27,946 nucleotides of DNA from Oxalobacter formigenes (GCA_019424645.1 JAHYZB010000005.1:1820-29765), one strand, 5' to 3'. Positions 1-8,465 are shown, counted from the stretch's first letter. Made by a program: numbers and translations. Notes: generated by a model from the letters alone, not told the origin.

Positions 1-2013
1 CGTGCGTTCATCCGGATATTCAAATTTTTCACCATGTTTGCGACGGCAAAAATCCGGTATCAGGTCCATAGGACCGGGCCGATACAGCGCAACGAGCGCG
101 ATAATATCCTCGAAACGGTCAGGCTTTGCGTCCTTCAGCATACCTTGCATGCCGCGACTTTCAAGCTGGAACACAGCAACTGTTTTCGCCTTGATCAACA
201 AGTCGTAAGTCGCTTTGTCGTCCAGTGGAATGGTATCCAGATTGAAATTCGCCATTTCAGAATCAAGCTGGCGAATGTACTTCACAGCCAGATCCAGAAT
301 CGTTAGTGTCGTCAACCCCAAAAAGTCGAATTTTACGAGCCCGACGGCTTCAACGTCACTTTTGTCGAAATGGGAAACGACCCCGGCTTCACCACCCTGG
401 GTATAAAGCGGACAGAAGTCGGTCAGCTTGCCGGGCGCAATCAGTACCCCCCCGGCATGCATGCCGACGTTACGGGTAATACCCTCAACTTGCTCGGCTA
501 GTGCCAGCAACTGTTTGACCTCTTCTTCCGATTCTTCCCGTTCTGCGAGTAATGGTTCCTCTTTTTTCGCTTCTGCAATCGTAACCTGCTTGCCGGGTTT
601 GAATGGAATCAGTTTGGAAATGCCGTCACAGAAATTGTATCCGAGATCCAGAACACGCCCGACGTCACGTACGGCCGCCTTGGCCGCCATCGTACCGAAC
701 GTAGCGATCTGGGATACGGCATCCTTGCCATAACGATCCTTGACGTACTGGATGACCTTGTCGCGCCCGTGCTGGCAAAAGTCCACATCAAAGTCAGGCA
801 TGGAAACGCGTTCCGGATTCAGAAAACGTTCGAAAATCAGGTTGTACGCCAGCGGATCGAGGTTGGTAATAAGTAATGAGTAAGCGACCAGCGATCCGGC
901 GCCGGAACCGCGTCCCGGCCCGACAGGAACACCATTGTTTTTTGCCCAGCGGATAAAGTCGGCCACAATCAGGAAGTAACCTGAAAATCCCATATTGATG
1001 ATCGTGCCGATTTCATAATCCAGCCGTTCGTCATACCGTGGACGCTGGGCTTTTTTTTCTTCCTCATCCGGAAAAAGTTCCTCCAGCCTCTTTTCGAGCC
1101 CATGTTTGGCCTCGCTGGTCAGACATTCATCGAGTGTCATGCCATCCGGCGTCGGGAAGTCTGGCAGTTTATGATGTCCCAGCTCCAGAACCAGGTTGCA
1201 TCTACGGGCAATTTCTACCGAATTTTCCAGTGCACCCGGCAAGTCGGCAAACAGCTCTGCCATTTCTTTTTGCGTGTAAAAATACTGGCGTTCATTGAAA
1301 TGGTGGGCACGCTGTTTATTGGAGAGAATCTCTCCTCCTGAAATACAGGTTCTCGCTTCATGAGCGGCAAATTCTTCCTGTGATAGAAACTGGACCGGAT
1401 GCGTGGCAACCACCGGCAATTGCAATTTGTCTGCCATCTCGACGGCATGCCGCAAATACTGCTCCATGCCGGAATGCCCCGTACGCTGAATCTCGATATA
1501 GAAATTGTCTGGAAAGATACTGGCCCATCTTCTGGCACATTTTTCTGCATTGTCGAAACCGGAGGCCTCGAAAGCCATCCCGATATCACCCTGTTTGGCG
1601 CCGGACAGGGCAATCAGCCCCATGTCACCCGATTTTCTCGACAAGGCTTCAAGCCATTCGGTCCGGATTTCCGCCCGGCCACGCCACTGGTTTTCCAACC
1701 ATGACCTGGAGAGCAGCTCACATAAATTCAGATAGCCCGTTCTGTTTTTCACCAACAAGAGCAGGCGGGACGGTTTTTCCCTGTCGGCATCGTTCGTGAT
1801 CCAGACATCACAGCCCCCTATCGGCTTGACCCCTTTTTTCCGTGCCGCTTTATAGAATTTGATCAGGCCGAAGAGATTGGCCAGATCGGTCAACGCCATA
1901 GCCGGCTGGCCGTCCCTGGCTGCAGCAGCGATTACGTCTTCAATCCGGACCAGTCCATCGACGATGGAATATTCAGAATGAACGCGAAGATGAACGAAGC
2001 GGGTATTTTTCAT
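1..2013 (-). CDS. dnaE: DNA polymerase III alpha subunit, N-terminal part (runs off left edge)
   Basis: Catalytic subunit of the replicative polymerase. The frame is open from an ATG at 2013 to base 1, giving 671 codons; a full DnaE is about 1,150-1,170 residues, so the C-terminal half lies outside the window. The product begins MKNTRFVHLRVHSEYS, which is the PHP-domain start. The first metal motif reads H-L-R rather than H-x-H, as in proteobacterial DnaE proteins with an inactive PHP domain that rely on separate DnaQ proofreading. The palm motif PDFDVDFC supplies Asp409 and Asp411, and KFDFLGL supplies Asp563, matching the E. coli catalytic triad Asp401/403/555. The last visible residues match the segment following RPGP in E. 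coli DnaE. It lies 62 bp downstream of the helicase on the same strand and may be co-transcribed with it. The ribosome site is weak. Confidence 0.96.
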   Translation of the reverse strand, partial: MKNTRFVHLRVHSEYSIVDGLVRIEDVIAAAARDGQPAMALTDLANLFGLIKFYKAARKKGVKPIGGCDVWITNDADREKPSRLLLLVKNRTGYLNLCELLSRSWLENQWRGRAEIRTEWLEALSRKSGDMGLIALSGAKQGDIGMAFEASGFDNAEKCARRWASIFPDNFYIEIQRTGHSGMEQYLRHAVEMADKLQLPVVATHPVQFLSQEEFAAHEARTCISGGEILSNKQRAHHFNERQYFYTQKEMAELFADLPGALENSVEIARRCNLVLELGHHKLPDFPTPDGMTLDECLTSEAKHGLEKRLEELFPDEEEKKAQRPRYDERLDYEIGTIINMGFSGYFLIVADFIRWAKNNGVPVGPGRGSGAGSLVAYSLLITNLDPLAYNLIFERFLNPERVSMPDFDVDFCQHGRDKVIQYVKDRYGKDAVSQIATFGTMAAKAAVRDVGRVLDLGYNFCDGISKLIPFKPGKQVTIAEAKKEEPLLAEREESEEEVKQLLALAEQVEGITRNVGMHAGGVLIAPGKLTDFCPLYTQGGEAGVVSHFDKSDVEAVGLVKFDFLGLTTLTILDLAVKYIRQLDSEMANFNLDTIPLDDKATYDLLIKAKTVAVFQLESRGMQGMLKDAKPDRFEDIIALVALYRPGPMDLIPDFCRRKHGEKFEYPDERT

Positions 2014-2075
2014 GCAGCTATTTTATTTCGGGCTTTCCTGTTTACCCAATAGAGTTTAATAAGGAAAAATCGACT

Positions 2076-3485
2076 TTATTTTTTCGGTTTCGGCAATCCG
2101 CCCAGCAAAGCGGCAATCGGTTTTTTAACCGTTTTCAAATCCGGCTTGTCAGAGTCTTTATCAGATTTTGTGGTTGATGGCACATAAGGCTGATCGAACC
2201 AGGGGTCCTTGCTCTTCTTTTCCAATCCAACCGATTTGTAAGGACTGCGGTCGAACCGTTTGCCGTACGCAGTCCCTCCCGTTTCTGAAGAAACATGCTT
2301 TCCACGTTCAAAATCGGGAAGTTTTTCCGGTGGCAGCTGACGTTTGGTCAACTTTTCAATTTCTTTCAACAAACGCTCGTCTTTTTCCGAATAAAGGGAA
2401 AGCGCCTCACCCTTGGAACCTGCACGCCCCGTTCTGCCGATACGGTGAACATAATCTTCAGCCACGAAAGGCAAATCGAAATTGATCACACAAGGCAGTT
2501 CCTCGATATGCAAACCGCGTGCAGCCACATCGGTAGCCACCAGAATATCGATAGCTCCCGATTTGAACGCTTCCAGAGTCGCCATCCTTTCAGCCTGCGT
2601 TTTATCGCCATGAATGGCTGAAGCCTTCAATCCTTTTCGCTCCAGCTGTCTTGCCAGACGGGACGCTCCCACTTTGGTATTCGAAAAAATGAGAACCTGC
2701 TCCTGATTCCGGTCTTTTAACAAATACTCGACAGCGGCATTTTTTTCACTTTCCTCGATCCGGTAAACGGTTTGCTTCACATTTTCAGCCGTGGCGTTCT
2801 GCCTTGCGACTTCCACGGTGACAGGATCTTTCATAAAGCTTTTGGCCAGCTTTTTGATGTCATTGGAAAAAGTGGCCGAGAAAAGCAGATTCTGCCGCTG
2901 TTTCGGCAACAGGTTCACGATACGCTGCAAATCCGGCAAAAATCCCATGTCCAGCATTCTGTCCGCTTCATCGAGAACCAGAATTTGCGTCTGGGAAAGA
3001 TTGACGTTTTTCTGCTGAACGTGGTCAAGCAGACGTCCCGGAGTGGCAATCAGGATTTCGACACCAGCGCGCAGAATGCTGGTCTGGGAAGTAATATCCA
3101 CCCCACCGAAAACAACTGCAGATTTGACTGGCGTGTATTTGGCATATCGTTTGACATCCTCAAACACCTGATCAGCCAGTTCACGGGTCGGTACCAGAAT
3201 CAATGCCCTGACAGGATGACGTGCCGGCGACATACTGGTATTGGCGGAAAACATCAGCGACTGGAGCATTGGAAGTGAATAACCAGCCGTTTTTCCCGTT
3301 CCGGTCTGCGCCGCTCCCATCACATCCTTGCCTTCCAGCACAAGGGGAATGGCCTGAACCTGAATCGGTGTCGGAGAAACGTACCCCAGATCATCCAGAG
3401 CTTTTAGAACTTCCGGAGACAAACCGAAATCCTCGAATTTCTTATCTGAACCGGTTTGGGTCGTTTTTTGCGGTATATCTGACAT
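2076..3485 (-). CDS. rhlE: DEAD-box ATP-dependent RNA helicase, RhlE-like
   Basis: ATP-dependent RNA unwinding, probably in ribosome assembly or RNA turnover. The 469-residue product shows the full motif series: Q motif near 34-45, Walker A AQTGTGKT at 59-66, PTRELA at 99-104, TPGR at 148-151, DEAD at 172-175, SAT at 203-205 and HRIGRTGRAG near 350. The basic, Lys/Ser-rich tail with a PWFDQPY segment resembles beta-proteobacterial RhlE rather than DbpA or SrmB. I start at the ATG at 3485 (MSDIPQK) because the 38 residues upstream, reached from a TTG at 3599, do not look like helicase sequence and cover a palindrome that is better read as leader. No strong ribosome site is visible at either start. 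Family membership is certain; the RhlE subfamily is likely. Confidence 0.93.
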   Translation of the reverse strand: MSDIPQKTTQTGSDKKFEDFGLSPEVLKALDDLGYVSPTPIQVQAIPLVLEGKDVMGAAQTGTGKTAGYSLPMLQSLMFSANTSMSPARHPVRALILVPTRELADQVFEDVKRYAKYTPVKSAVVFGGVDITSQTSILRAGVEILIATPGRLLDHVQQKNVNLSQTQILVLDEADRMLDMGFLPDLQRIVNLLPKQRQNLLFSATFSNDIKKLAKSFMKDPVTVEVARQNATAENVKQTVYRIEESEKNAAVEYLLKDRNQEQVLIFSNTKVGASRLARQLERKGLKASAIHGDKTQAERMATLEAFKSGAIDILVATDVAARGLHIEELPCVINFDLPFVAEDYVHRIGRTGRAGSKGEALSLYSEKDERLLKEIEKLTKRQLPPEKLPDFERGKHVSSETGGTAYGKRFDRSPYKSVGLEKKSKDPWFDQPYVPSTTKSDKDSDKPDLKTVKKPIAALLGGLPKPKK

Positions 3486-3851
3486 AACTACTTGATTTCT
3501 TTTAACAAAACTTGCAATCGGTATAAGAGGGAGATTGCGATTACCCCCGACCGACAAAATACATTCGGAAGAATGTATTGTACGATAGACCGCCATCAAA
3601 AAGCAGGCTTTTGTCTTATTCCGTCTGAAAAGCCGTCCATTAATTCAAACAAACCCTTTCATCGGGTAATTTCGATTTTCAGCCAGTCAGCTCTGTTTTT
3701 TCGGTTATCCGTTTTGCTTATAATCTGTTTTCAACAATTTCAAAAAATCTTTCACTCCAGTAATCTGTCTTTTCCTCTCTTCCTTTTTTATCCGTACGGG
3801 AAGGTATAAAATCTTTCCTGTATTTACATAACCATCAGCAGTTACCATTCC
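3486..3851. other. Divergent intergenic region between helicase and BASS transporter
   Basis: These 366 bp separate two divergent genes and contain no convincing gene. On the helicase side lie the palindrome at 3558-3579 and a second inverted repeat with 6-bp arms (GCAATC at 3514-3519, GATTGC at 3533-3538), so the helicase transcript could have a folded leader. On the plus side a perfect TATAAT at 3719-3724 and a TATAAA at 3805-3810 are possible -10 boxes for the transporter gene. Neither has a good -35 box, so promoter assignment is tentative. Confidence 0.4.
3558..3579. promoter_or_regulatory. Perfect 9-4-9 inverted repeat in the helicase leader
   Basis: The arms AATACATTC (3558-3566) and GAATGTATT (3571-3579) are perfectly complementary around the spacer GGAA. 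On the minus strand a possible -10 box TACAAT (3582-3577) overlaps the right arm. The site could be a dimeric-repressor operator or, if transcribed, a hairpin with a UUCC loop about 75-95 nt upstream of the helicase start. The symmetry is seen directly; the function is inference. Confidence 0.45.
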
Positions 3852-4790
3852 ATGCTTTCTCCTCTGCTTGCTTTTCTCAAGAACTGGACACTGCCCTTAG
3901 CCATGCTGGCAGGCGGCATCGGATTCCCGATTTTCAGACACCTGTCATTTCTGACACCTTATCTTATCTTTACCATGCTGCTGCTGACTTTTTGTAAAGT
4001 TCCCTTTGAAGATCTGAAATTCAGACCGGTGCACATCTGGTTGCTCATCATCCAGATCGGTGGAGCAATTGCAGTTTACTTACTTTTGAGTCCCATGAAT
4101 GTTCTGGTAGCGGAAGGCGCTTTCATTTGCGTTATCGCACCGACCGCTACAGCTGCCGCCGTCATCACGGATAAACTGGGCGGAAGTGCAGGTAGCCTGA
4201 TCAGCTACACTCTTTTGGCCAATCTGGGAACCGCCATTGCCGCCCCTGCCCTCTTCCCTCTCATTCACCCATTAAGCCATGAGATGAGTTTTTCGATGGC
4301 TTTCCTCCTCATTCTCCAGAAAGTATTTCCTCTTTTGATTTGCCCTTTCATTGCAGCAATCCTGTTGCGCCGCTTCACTCCGTCCATTCATAAAATACTG
4401 ACCAGCTACAACGAAACCGCTTTTTACCTCTGGGCAGTGGCCCTGATCGTCGTCATGGCACAAACCGTCAACACTCTCATCAACGAACCTGAAGACGGAT
4501 GGACGGAAATCTGGATTGCGCTGGCGGCGGGTGCTGTCTGCTGTTTACAATTTTACTTCGGAAAAAGAATCGGCAGCCGGTATCGTGAACGCATCAGCGG
4601 TGGGCAATCGCTCGGTCAAAAAAACACCATTCTCGCCATCTGGATGGCGCATGTTTACATGAGCCCGATTACCGCAATCGGCGCAGGTTCTTACGTTGTC
4701 TGGCAAAACATCATCAATTCCTGGCAACTGTGGAAACAGCGTAAAAATATCGAAACCGGCCTCACCGATCCCACCAAAAAAGAAGTCTGA
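3852..4790 (+). CDS. BASS-family (bile acid:sodium symporter-like) transporter
   Basis: Integral inner-membrane protein of 312 residues with about nine or ten hydrophobic segments (roughly 13-28, 33-48, 60-79, 88-106, 114-138, 147-172, 187-210, 219-236, 256-290). The segment GQSLGQKNTILAIWMA at 251-266 resembles the conserved Q-N-T/S-LA region of the BASS/Na+-dependent transporter superfamily, and the APTATAAA segment at 96-103 lies in a polar membrane region as expected. Members import organic anions such as bile acids, pantoate or 2-keto acids with Na+; the substrate cannot be read from the sequence. The length is typical. It is divergent from the helicase and upstream of the DUF389 gene by 207 bp, so an operon is uncertain. 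The start lacks a clear ribosome site, but the next in-frame ATG would delete the first hydrophobic segment. Confidence 0.75.
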   Translation: MLSPLLAFLKNWTLPLAMLAGGIGFPIFRHLSFLTPYLIFTMLLLTFCKVPFEDLKFRPVHIWLLIIQIGGAIAVYLLLSPMNVLVAEGAFICVIAPTATAAAVITDKLGGSAGSLISYTLLANLGTAIAAPALFPLIHPLSHEMSFSMAFLLILQKVFPLLICPFIAAILLRRFTPSIHKILTSYNETAFYLWAVALIVVMAQTVNTLINEPEDGWTEIWIALAAGAVCCLQFYFGKRIGSRYRERISGGQSLGQKNTILAIWMAHVYMSPITAIGAGSYVVWQNIINSWQLWKQRKNIETGLTDPTKKEV

Positions 4791-4808
4791 AAAAAATCGG
4801 TTTTTTCA
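4788..4808 (+). terminator. A/T-rich hairpin at the stop codon of the BASS gene, weak terminator candidate
   Basis: TGAAAAAA and TTTTTTCA form an 8-bp stem around a 5-base loop, starting at the stop codon. It lacks the G/C-rich stem of a normal intrinsic terminator. It could act as a poor terminator or have no role. Confidence 0.3.
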
Positions 4809-4997
4809 AACAAAACCCGCCTTTCATTTCTCCCCTGATTTTTCTCAAAACTCCCGATTCCCTTTCTGTCATAAAACTGTACATAAAGAGTGCTGACAAA
4901 CACGCATCCACTTCAACAGAAAATCCTGTGAAAAACGATTGCCCCGGCAGCATTTTTGCGATGAACCGTTTGTTCCACCACTTTTACGTTTTTCAAA

Positions 4998-6386
4998 ATG
5001 GACAATTCCAGATCGGATATCGACGACATTTTCTTCAGAATCAAAAAGGCATTCGTGTCACGGTTCAGCTTGCGTACGGATCAGGCTGACGACGACCAGA
5101 TCGACCATAACATTCGCAGCGGTGTCGAACTGAACGGAACCTACTTGTGGACACTGATGTGTGCCATTCTGATCGCCTCTATCGGCCTTAACATCAATTC
5201 GGCAGTTGTTGTCATCGGCGCCATGCTTATTTCACCGCTGATGGGCCCGATCATGGGAATCGGGTACGGTGTCGGCATTTACGATTTTCGCCTGATTCAC
5301 AAAGCCCTCAAAAATCTGGCGATCGCAACCATTATCAGTTTCATTACGTCGGCCATTTATTTTTACGTCACCCCATTGAATGAAGCCCAGTCGGAATTAC
5401 TGTCGCGCACGTCACCGAACATATGGGATCTTCTGATCGCCGTATTCGGTGGGCTGGCCGGGATTATCGGGCTGACCCGCAAAGAAAAATCGAACGTCAT
5501 TCCCGGCGTTGCCATTGCTACCGCATTGATGCCGCCTGTCTGTACAGCGGCCTATGGTTTTGTACACGGAAATATGTCCTACTTTCTGGGAGCGTCGTAT
5601 CTTTTCCTGCTCAACTGCATTTATATCGCCCTGTCATCCGTTCTGGTCGTCTGGTTCATCAGCCCTGAGGCAAGGCGAAAAATTAATGAAAAACTCCAGT
5701 TCCGATTGAAGGTTTTTCTGCTCACCGTCGTTTTTGTCAGTTGCATACCCAGTGTTTTCATCGCCATCAATTTCGTCAACAACCAGATATTCAATACCAA
5801 CGTATCCACTTTCATTTCAAAAGAACTGGTTTTCGAAGATACTTTTCCGGTCGATTACAAATCGTCCTATAAAGACAAAACCATCAATGTGGTGCTGGTT
5901 GGCAAGGAATTGAATGAACAGACCGTGGAAGATATTCGCAAAAGCCTCGCAAAATATGGTCTGGCTGACACCAAACTGGATCTGAAACAGGTTGGCGTCC
6001 ACGAACAGGACATCAATGCTATCCGGACAGCTCTGGCCAAAGACATCCTTGCGAATAACGATCAGGAAGCGCAGAAAAAAGAACAGATACTCGAAACCAT
6101 TCAGGCTGAAACCCAGTCAGCTGCCCAAAAAGCAAAAGCAGAAAAAGAAAAACTGTATTCAGGCGTCGCTGACGAAGTGTACATACAGTATCCCGATGTC
6201 AGGGAGCTGTTCTTTGCGGACGCGTATCTCTCAAAGCAGAGCGCTGAAAACAAATTCAGCGAAGTACCGACAGTCATTGTAGTCAGTAAAAAAATACTGA
6301 AAAAAGACGTCAAAAAGAAAATCGAAAAATGGATGAAATATCGCTTCGAATCACAAAATGTCCAGATTATTTTTATAAACCGGTAA
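4998..6386 (+). CDS. DUF389 (TIGR00341-type) integral membrane protein
   Basis: A 462-residue protein of the DUF389 family; its function is not established. About seven membrane segments lie between residues 48 and 260 (near 48-66, 68-90, 105-125, 143-160, 166-188, 197-220, 238-260). Two family signatures are visible: GAMLISPLMGPIMG at 74-87 and GVAIATALMPPVC at 170-182. After the last membrane segment comes a soluble C-terminal domain of about 200 residues. It includes a highly charged, Gln/Lys/Glu-rich stretch at 352-388 that should be helical or coiled coil, then a compact region ending at 462. The ATG at 4998 has no clear Shine-Dalgarno sequence, but the first 45 residues are soluble and charged, as in relatives. 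It stands alone: 207 bp from the transporter upstream and about 420 bp from fmdA downstream. Confidence 0.85.
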   Translation: MDNSRSDIDDIFFRIKKAFVSRFSLRTDQADDDQIDHNIRSGVELNGTYLWTLMCAILIASIGLNINSAVVVIGAMLISPLMGPIMGIGYGVGIYDFRLIHKALKNLAIATIISFITSAIYFYVTPLNEAQSELLSRTSPNIWDLLIAVFGGLAGIIGLTRKEKSNVIPGVAIATALMPPVCTAAYGFVHGNMSYFLGASYLFLLNCIYIALSSVLVVWFISPEARRKINEKLQFRLKVFLLTVVFVSCIPSVFIAINFVNNQIFNTNVSTFISKELVFEDTFPVDYKSSYKDKTINVVLVGKELNEQTVEDIRKSLAKYGLADTKLDLKQVGVHEQDINAIRTALAKDILANNDQEAQKKEQILETIQAETQSAAQKAKAEKEKLYSGVADEVYIQYPDVRELFFADAYLSKQSAENKFSEVPTVIVVSKKILKKDVKKKIEKWMKYRFESQNVQIIFINR

Positions 6387-6692
6387 TTTTATCCTCCCAG
6401 TAAACGACGGTTAAAAATTAAGCTGAATTCAGAAAAAATGCCAATAAGGATACGCTCTTGCGATGATAGATCGAAAGCCAGGCACTATGCCTTTTCTTCT
6501 CATCCACCTCGCATCTCAGAATTCAAATTAACAAAGATATATGAAAAAATTGTATATAGAAGCTCTATTTATGTTATGTTATTTATAAAAGAATACATGT
6601 GTTTATTGCACCTGTTCTACTCACTTTTGACCTGCCGCACCTCCGACGTTAACAGAACAATGTTTTGAGTTGTTTTTCCGAAAACAATGTAA
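6387..6692 (+). promoter_or_regulatory. Non-coding region upstream of fmdA with promoter-like sequences
   Basis: I see no believable gene here. Positions about 6525-6600 are very A/T-rich and contain several TATA-like hexamers. A TTGACC near 6627, followed after about 16 bp by TTAACA, is a plausible sigma-70 promoter for the fmd operon. If it is used, the transcript has a leader of about 150 nt that includes the foldable segment at 6693-6775. I looked for a sigma-54 GG-N10-GC signature and did not find one. Confidence 0.35.
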
Positions 6693-6775
6693 CCACGTCA
6701 GGCTTTCACGCTGACAACAAAGTATCGCCGATGATCTATTGGCGACGTGGCGCTTGCGGGAAATAAAAAGGCGCC
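6693..6775 (+). promoter_or_regulatory. Candidate structured leader RNA upstream of fmdA
   Basis: CCACGTC (6693-6699) pairs perfectly with GACGTGG (6744-6750). Inside it, CGCC (6726-6729) pairs with GGCG (6741-6744, sharing one base with the outer stem) and GTCAG (6697-6701) can pair with CTGAC (6711-6715), competing with the outer stem. A further hairpin, GGCGC (6749-6753) with GCGCC (6771-6775), overlaps the outer stem by two bases and is followed by TTTCT. Overlapping, mutually exclusive helices between a likely promoter and the ribosome site are what a riboswitch or attenuator would show. I do not recognise it as a named riboswitch class, and chance pairing is possible. Confidence 0.35.
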
Positions 6776-6805
6776 TTTCTGTCACTCAATAAAAGGAGTT
6801 ACGCC

Positions 6806-8035
6806 ATGACACAAACACTTATCAAAGTCGATCTCAAGCAACCTGCAACACAGAATGAACAGGTTCATAACCGGTGGCATCCGGATATCCCCATGGCCTG
6901 CTGGGTCAATCCCGGCGATGATTTCGTCCTTGAAACCTATGACTGGACAGGTGGCGCCATCGGAAACAACGACAGTGCGGATGATGTCAGGGATCTGGAT
7001 CTGACTATCGTTCACTACCTGTCGGGTCCTGTTGGTGTCAAGGGTGCAGAACCGGGTGACCTGCTCGTGGTGGACCTGCTTGACCTTGGTGCCAAGGAAG
7101 AAGTGCCCTGGGGTTTTAACGGTTTCTTTGCAAAAAAGAATGGCGGTGGTTTCCTGACAGATGAATTTCCAATGGCTCAAAAGTCCATCTGGGATTTTCA
7201 CGGCATATACACTACCTCACGCCATATCCCGGGTGTACGTTTCGCAGGGCAAATTCATCCGGGACTGATCGGTTGCCTGCCATCTCATGATCTTCTAAAA
7301 ACCTGGAACAAGCGTGAACTGGGACTGATCGCGACTGATCCGAACCGTGTGCCTCCACTGGCCAATCCGCCCGTTTCCAGAACCGCGCATATGGGAAAAA
7401 TGAAAGGTGATGCACGCGATAAAGCGGCGGCGGAAGCGGCAAGAACCGTACCCCCTCGCGAGCACGGCGGCAATTGTGATATCAAAGACCTGTCCAAGGG
7501 ATCACGCATTTACTTCCCGGTGTATGTAGATGGAGCGGGGCTCTCCGTCGGCGATCTGCATTTCGCGCAAGGCGACGGTGAAATCACATTCTGCGGTGCC
7601 ATTGAAATGGCAGGTGGGTGGGTACACATGCGTGTGGAACTGATCAAGGACGGCATGTCCAAATACGGCATCAAAAACCCCGTATTCAAACCAGGCCCTC
7701 TGACACCAAACTACAATGATTACCTGATATTCGAAGGTATTTCCGTGGATTCGGAAGGAAAACAGTACTATCTGGATGCCAATGTCGCCTACAAACAGGC
7801 TTGCCTGAATGCGATTGAATACCTGAAAAAATTCGGATTTTCCGGGGCGCAGGGCTATTCCATTCTGGGATCGGCTCCGGTTCAGGGTCATCTCAGTGGC
7901 GTTGTCGATATTCCGAATTCATGCGCAACCTTGTGGCTGCCGACACAAATCTTTGAATTCGACATCAGGCCAAATGCATCAGGCCCTGTGAAATATCTTG
8001 ATGGCAGTATCGATATGCCTATTTCATACGACTGA
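6806..8035 (+). CDS. fmdA: Formamidase (acetamidase/formamidase family)
   Basis: Cytosolic amidase hydrolysing formamide to formate and ammonia. The 409-residue product matches Methylophilus-type FmdA in length and in conserved blocks: NRWHPDIP at 22-29, a Gly/Asp-rich stretch at 49-61, HPGLIG at 151-156, REHGGNCD at 218-225 and GDLHFAQGDGE at 249-259. The start is well supported: AAAAGGAG lies about 8 bases before the ATG. It is the first gene of fmdA-fmdB-channel on the plus strand. Family knowledge predicts a homo-oligomer that acts on formamide and, more slowly, acetamide or propionamide. In an oxalate- and formate-using organism the formate could join central energy metabolism while the ammonia serves as a nitrogen source; that link is inference. 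A foldable leader may regulate the gene. Confidence 0.95.
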   Translation: MTQTLIKVDLKQPATQNEQVHNRWHPDIPMACWVNPGDDFVLETYDWTGGAIGNNDSADDVRDLDLTIVHYLSGPVGVKGAEPGDLLVVDLLDLGAKEEVPWGFNGFFAKKNGGGFLTDEFPMAQKSIWDFHGIYTTSRHIPGVRFAGQIHPGLIGCLPSHDLLKTWNKRELGLIATDPNRVPPLANPPVSRTAHMGKMKGDARDKAAAEAARTVPPREHGGNCDIKDLSKGSRIYFPVYVDGAGLSVGDLHFAQGDGEITFCGAIEMAGGWVHMRVELIKDGMSKYGIKNPVFKPGPLTPNYNDYLIFEGISVDSEGKQYYLDANVAYKQACLNAIEYLKKFGFSGAQGYSILGSAPVQGHLSGVVDIPNSCATLWLPTQIFEFDIRPNASGPVKYLDGSIDMPISYD

Positions 8036-8050
8036 TCCGATAAATCGGGA

Positions 8051-8072
8051 ACGGACAGGTTTACCTGTCCGT
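8051..8072 (+). other. Intercistronic hairpin between fmdA and fmdB
   Basis: ACGGACAGG (8051-8059) and CCTGTCCGT (8064-8072) form a perfect 9-bp stem with a TTTA loop, 15 bases after the fmdA stop. No T-run follows, so it is unlikely to be a full terminator. Such hairpins often protect the upstream message from 3' exonucleases or mark processing sites, which would favour fmdA over downstream genes. Confidence 0.6.
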
Positions 8073-8104
8073 GAAAACGACAAACGGTTTTCAAGAGGCC
8101 AAAT

Positions 8105-8440
8105 ATGCCCATATATGAATACGAATGTGAAAGCTGCGGTATTTTTACCGAGCTGCGAACCATCTCCGACAGGAACTCACCCGCATGGTGCCCTGACTGT
8201 CAAACCGGTGCAAAACGGGTTATCCATTCTGCACCGGGAACCACATGGCTTGGAAAAAAAACCCTGATGATGCATGAAGTAAACGAACGTAGCCGACATG
8301 AACCGAAAACACTTGAACAATATAAATCCAGTGTTCACGGTGCTGGCTGCAGTTGCTGCTCCACAAATAAAAAATCCACGGCAACATCCAAAAACGCCCT
8401 TAAAACAGGTGGTTCACGCCCCTGGATGATTTCGCACTGA
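8105..8440 (+). CDS. fmdB: FmdB-type zinc-ribbon protein
   Basis: Small 111-residue protein of the FmdB/CxxC_CxxC_SSSS family. The N-terminus MPIYEYECESCG supplies the first cysteine pair (Cys8, Cys11) and WCPDC the second (Cys29, Cys32), giving a zinc ribbon at residues 1-42. The remainder is polar and low-complexity, with extra cysteines in GCSCC at 81-85. Family members are encoded next to formamidase and were proposed to regulate it, but the biochemical role is not settled. It lies between fmdA and the channel gene with a gap of about 70 bp on each side, each gap holding a hairpin. AGAGG about 8 bases upstream is a fair ribosome site. The extra cysteine cluster might bind a second metal; this is inference. 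Confidence 0.9.
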   Translation: MPIYEYECESCGIFTELRTISDRNSPAWCPDCQTGAKRVIHSAPGTTWLGKKTLMMHEVNERSRHEPKTLEQYKSSVHGAGCSCCSTNKKSTATSKNALKTGGSRPWMISH

Positions 8441-8465
8441 CATTCAACAAACGGGTTCAATCCAC

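Noticed and set aside
3486..3599. N-terminal extension of the helicase from a TTG
   Set aside because: The 38 extra residues are unlike DEAD-box N-termini; the ATG at 3485 gives a normal start.
3492..3809. Possible 105-codon plus-strand gene between helicase and transporter
   Set aside because: It is rich in Phe, Leu and Ser from A/T-rich sequence, has no ribosome site, and overlaps the helicase leader palindrome.
6438..6668. Possible 76-codon gene upstream of fmdA
   Set aside because: There is no ribosome site, the composition follows the A/T-rich intergenic sequence, and the translation is not protein-like.
6480..6760. Sigma-54 promoter for the fmd operon
   Set aside because: GGCAC- and TGGCGC-like strings occur, but none has the GG-N10-GC spacing.
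6740..6780. Guanidine-I (ykkC) riboswitch upstream of fmdA
   Set aside because: GCGGGAAATAAAAAGG superficially recalls its 3' part, but the conserved upstream elements of that class are missing.
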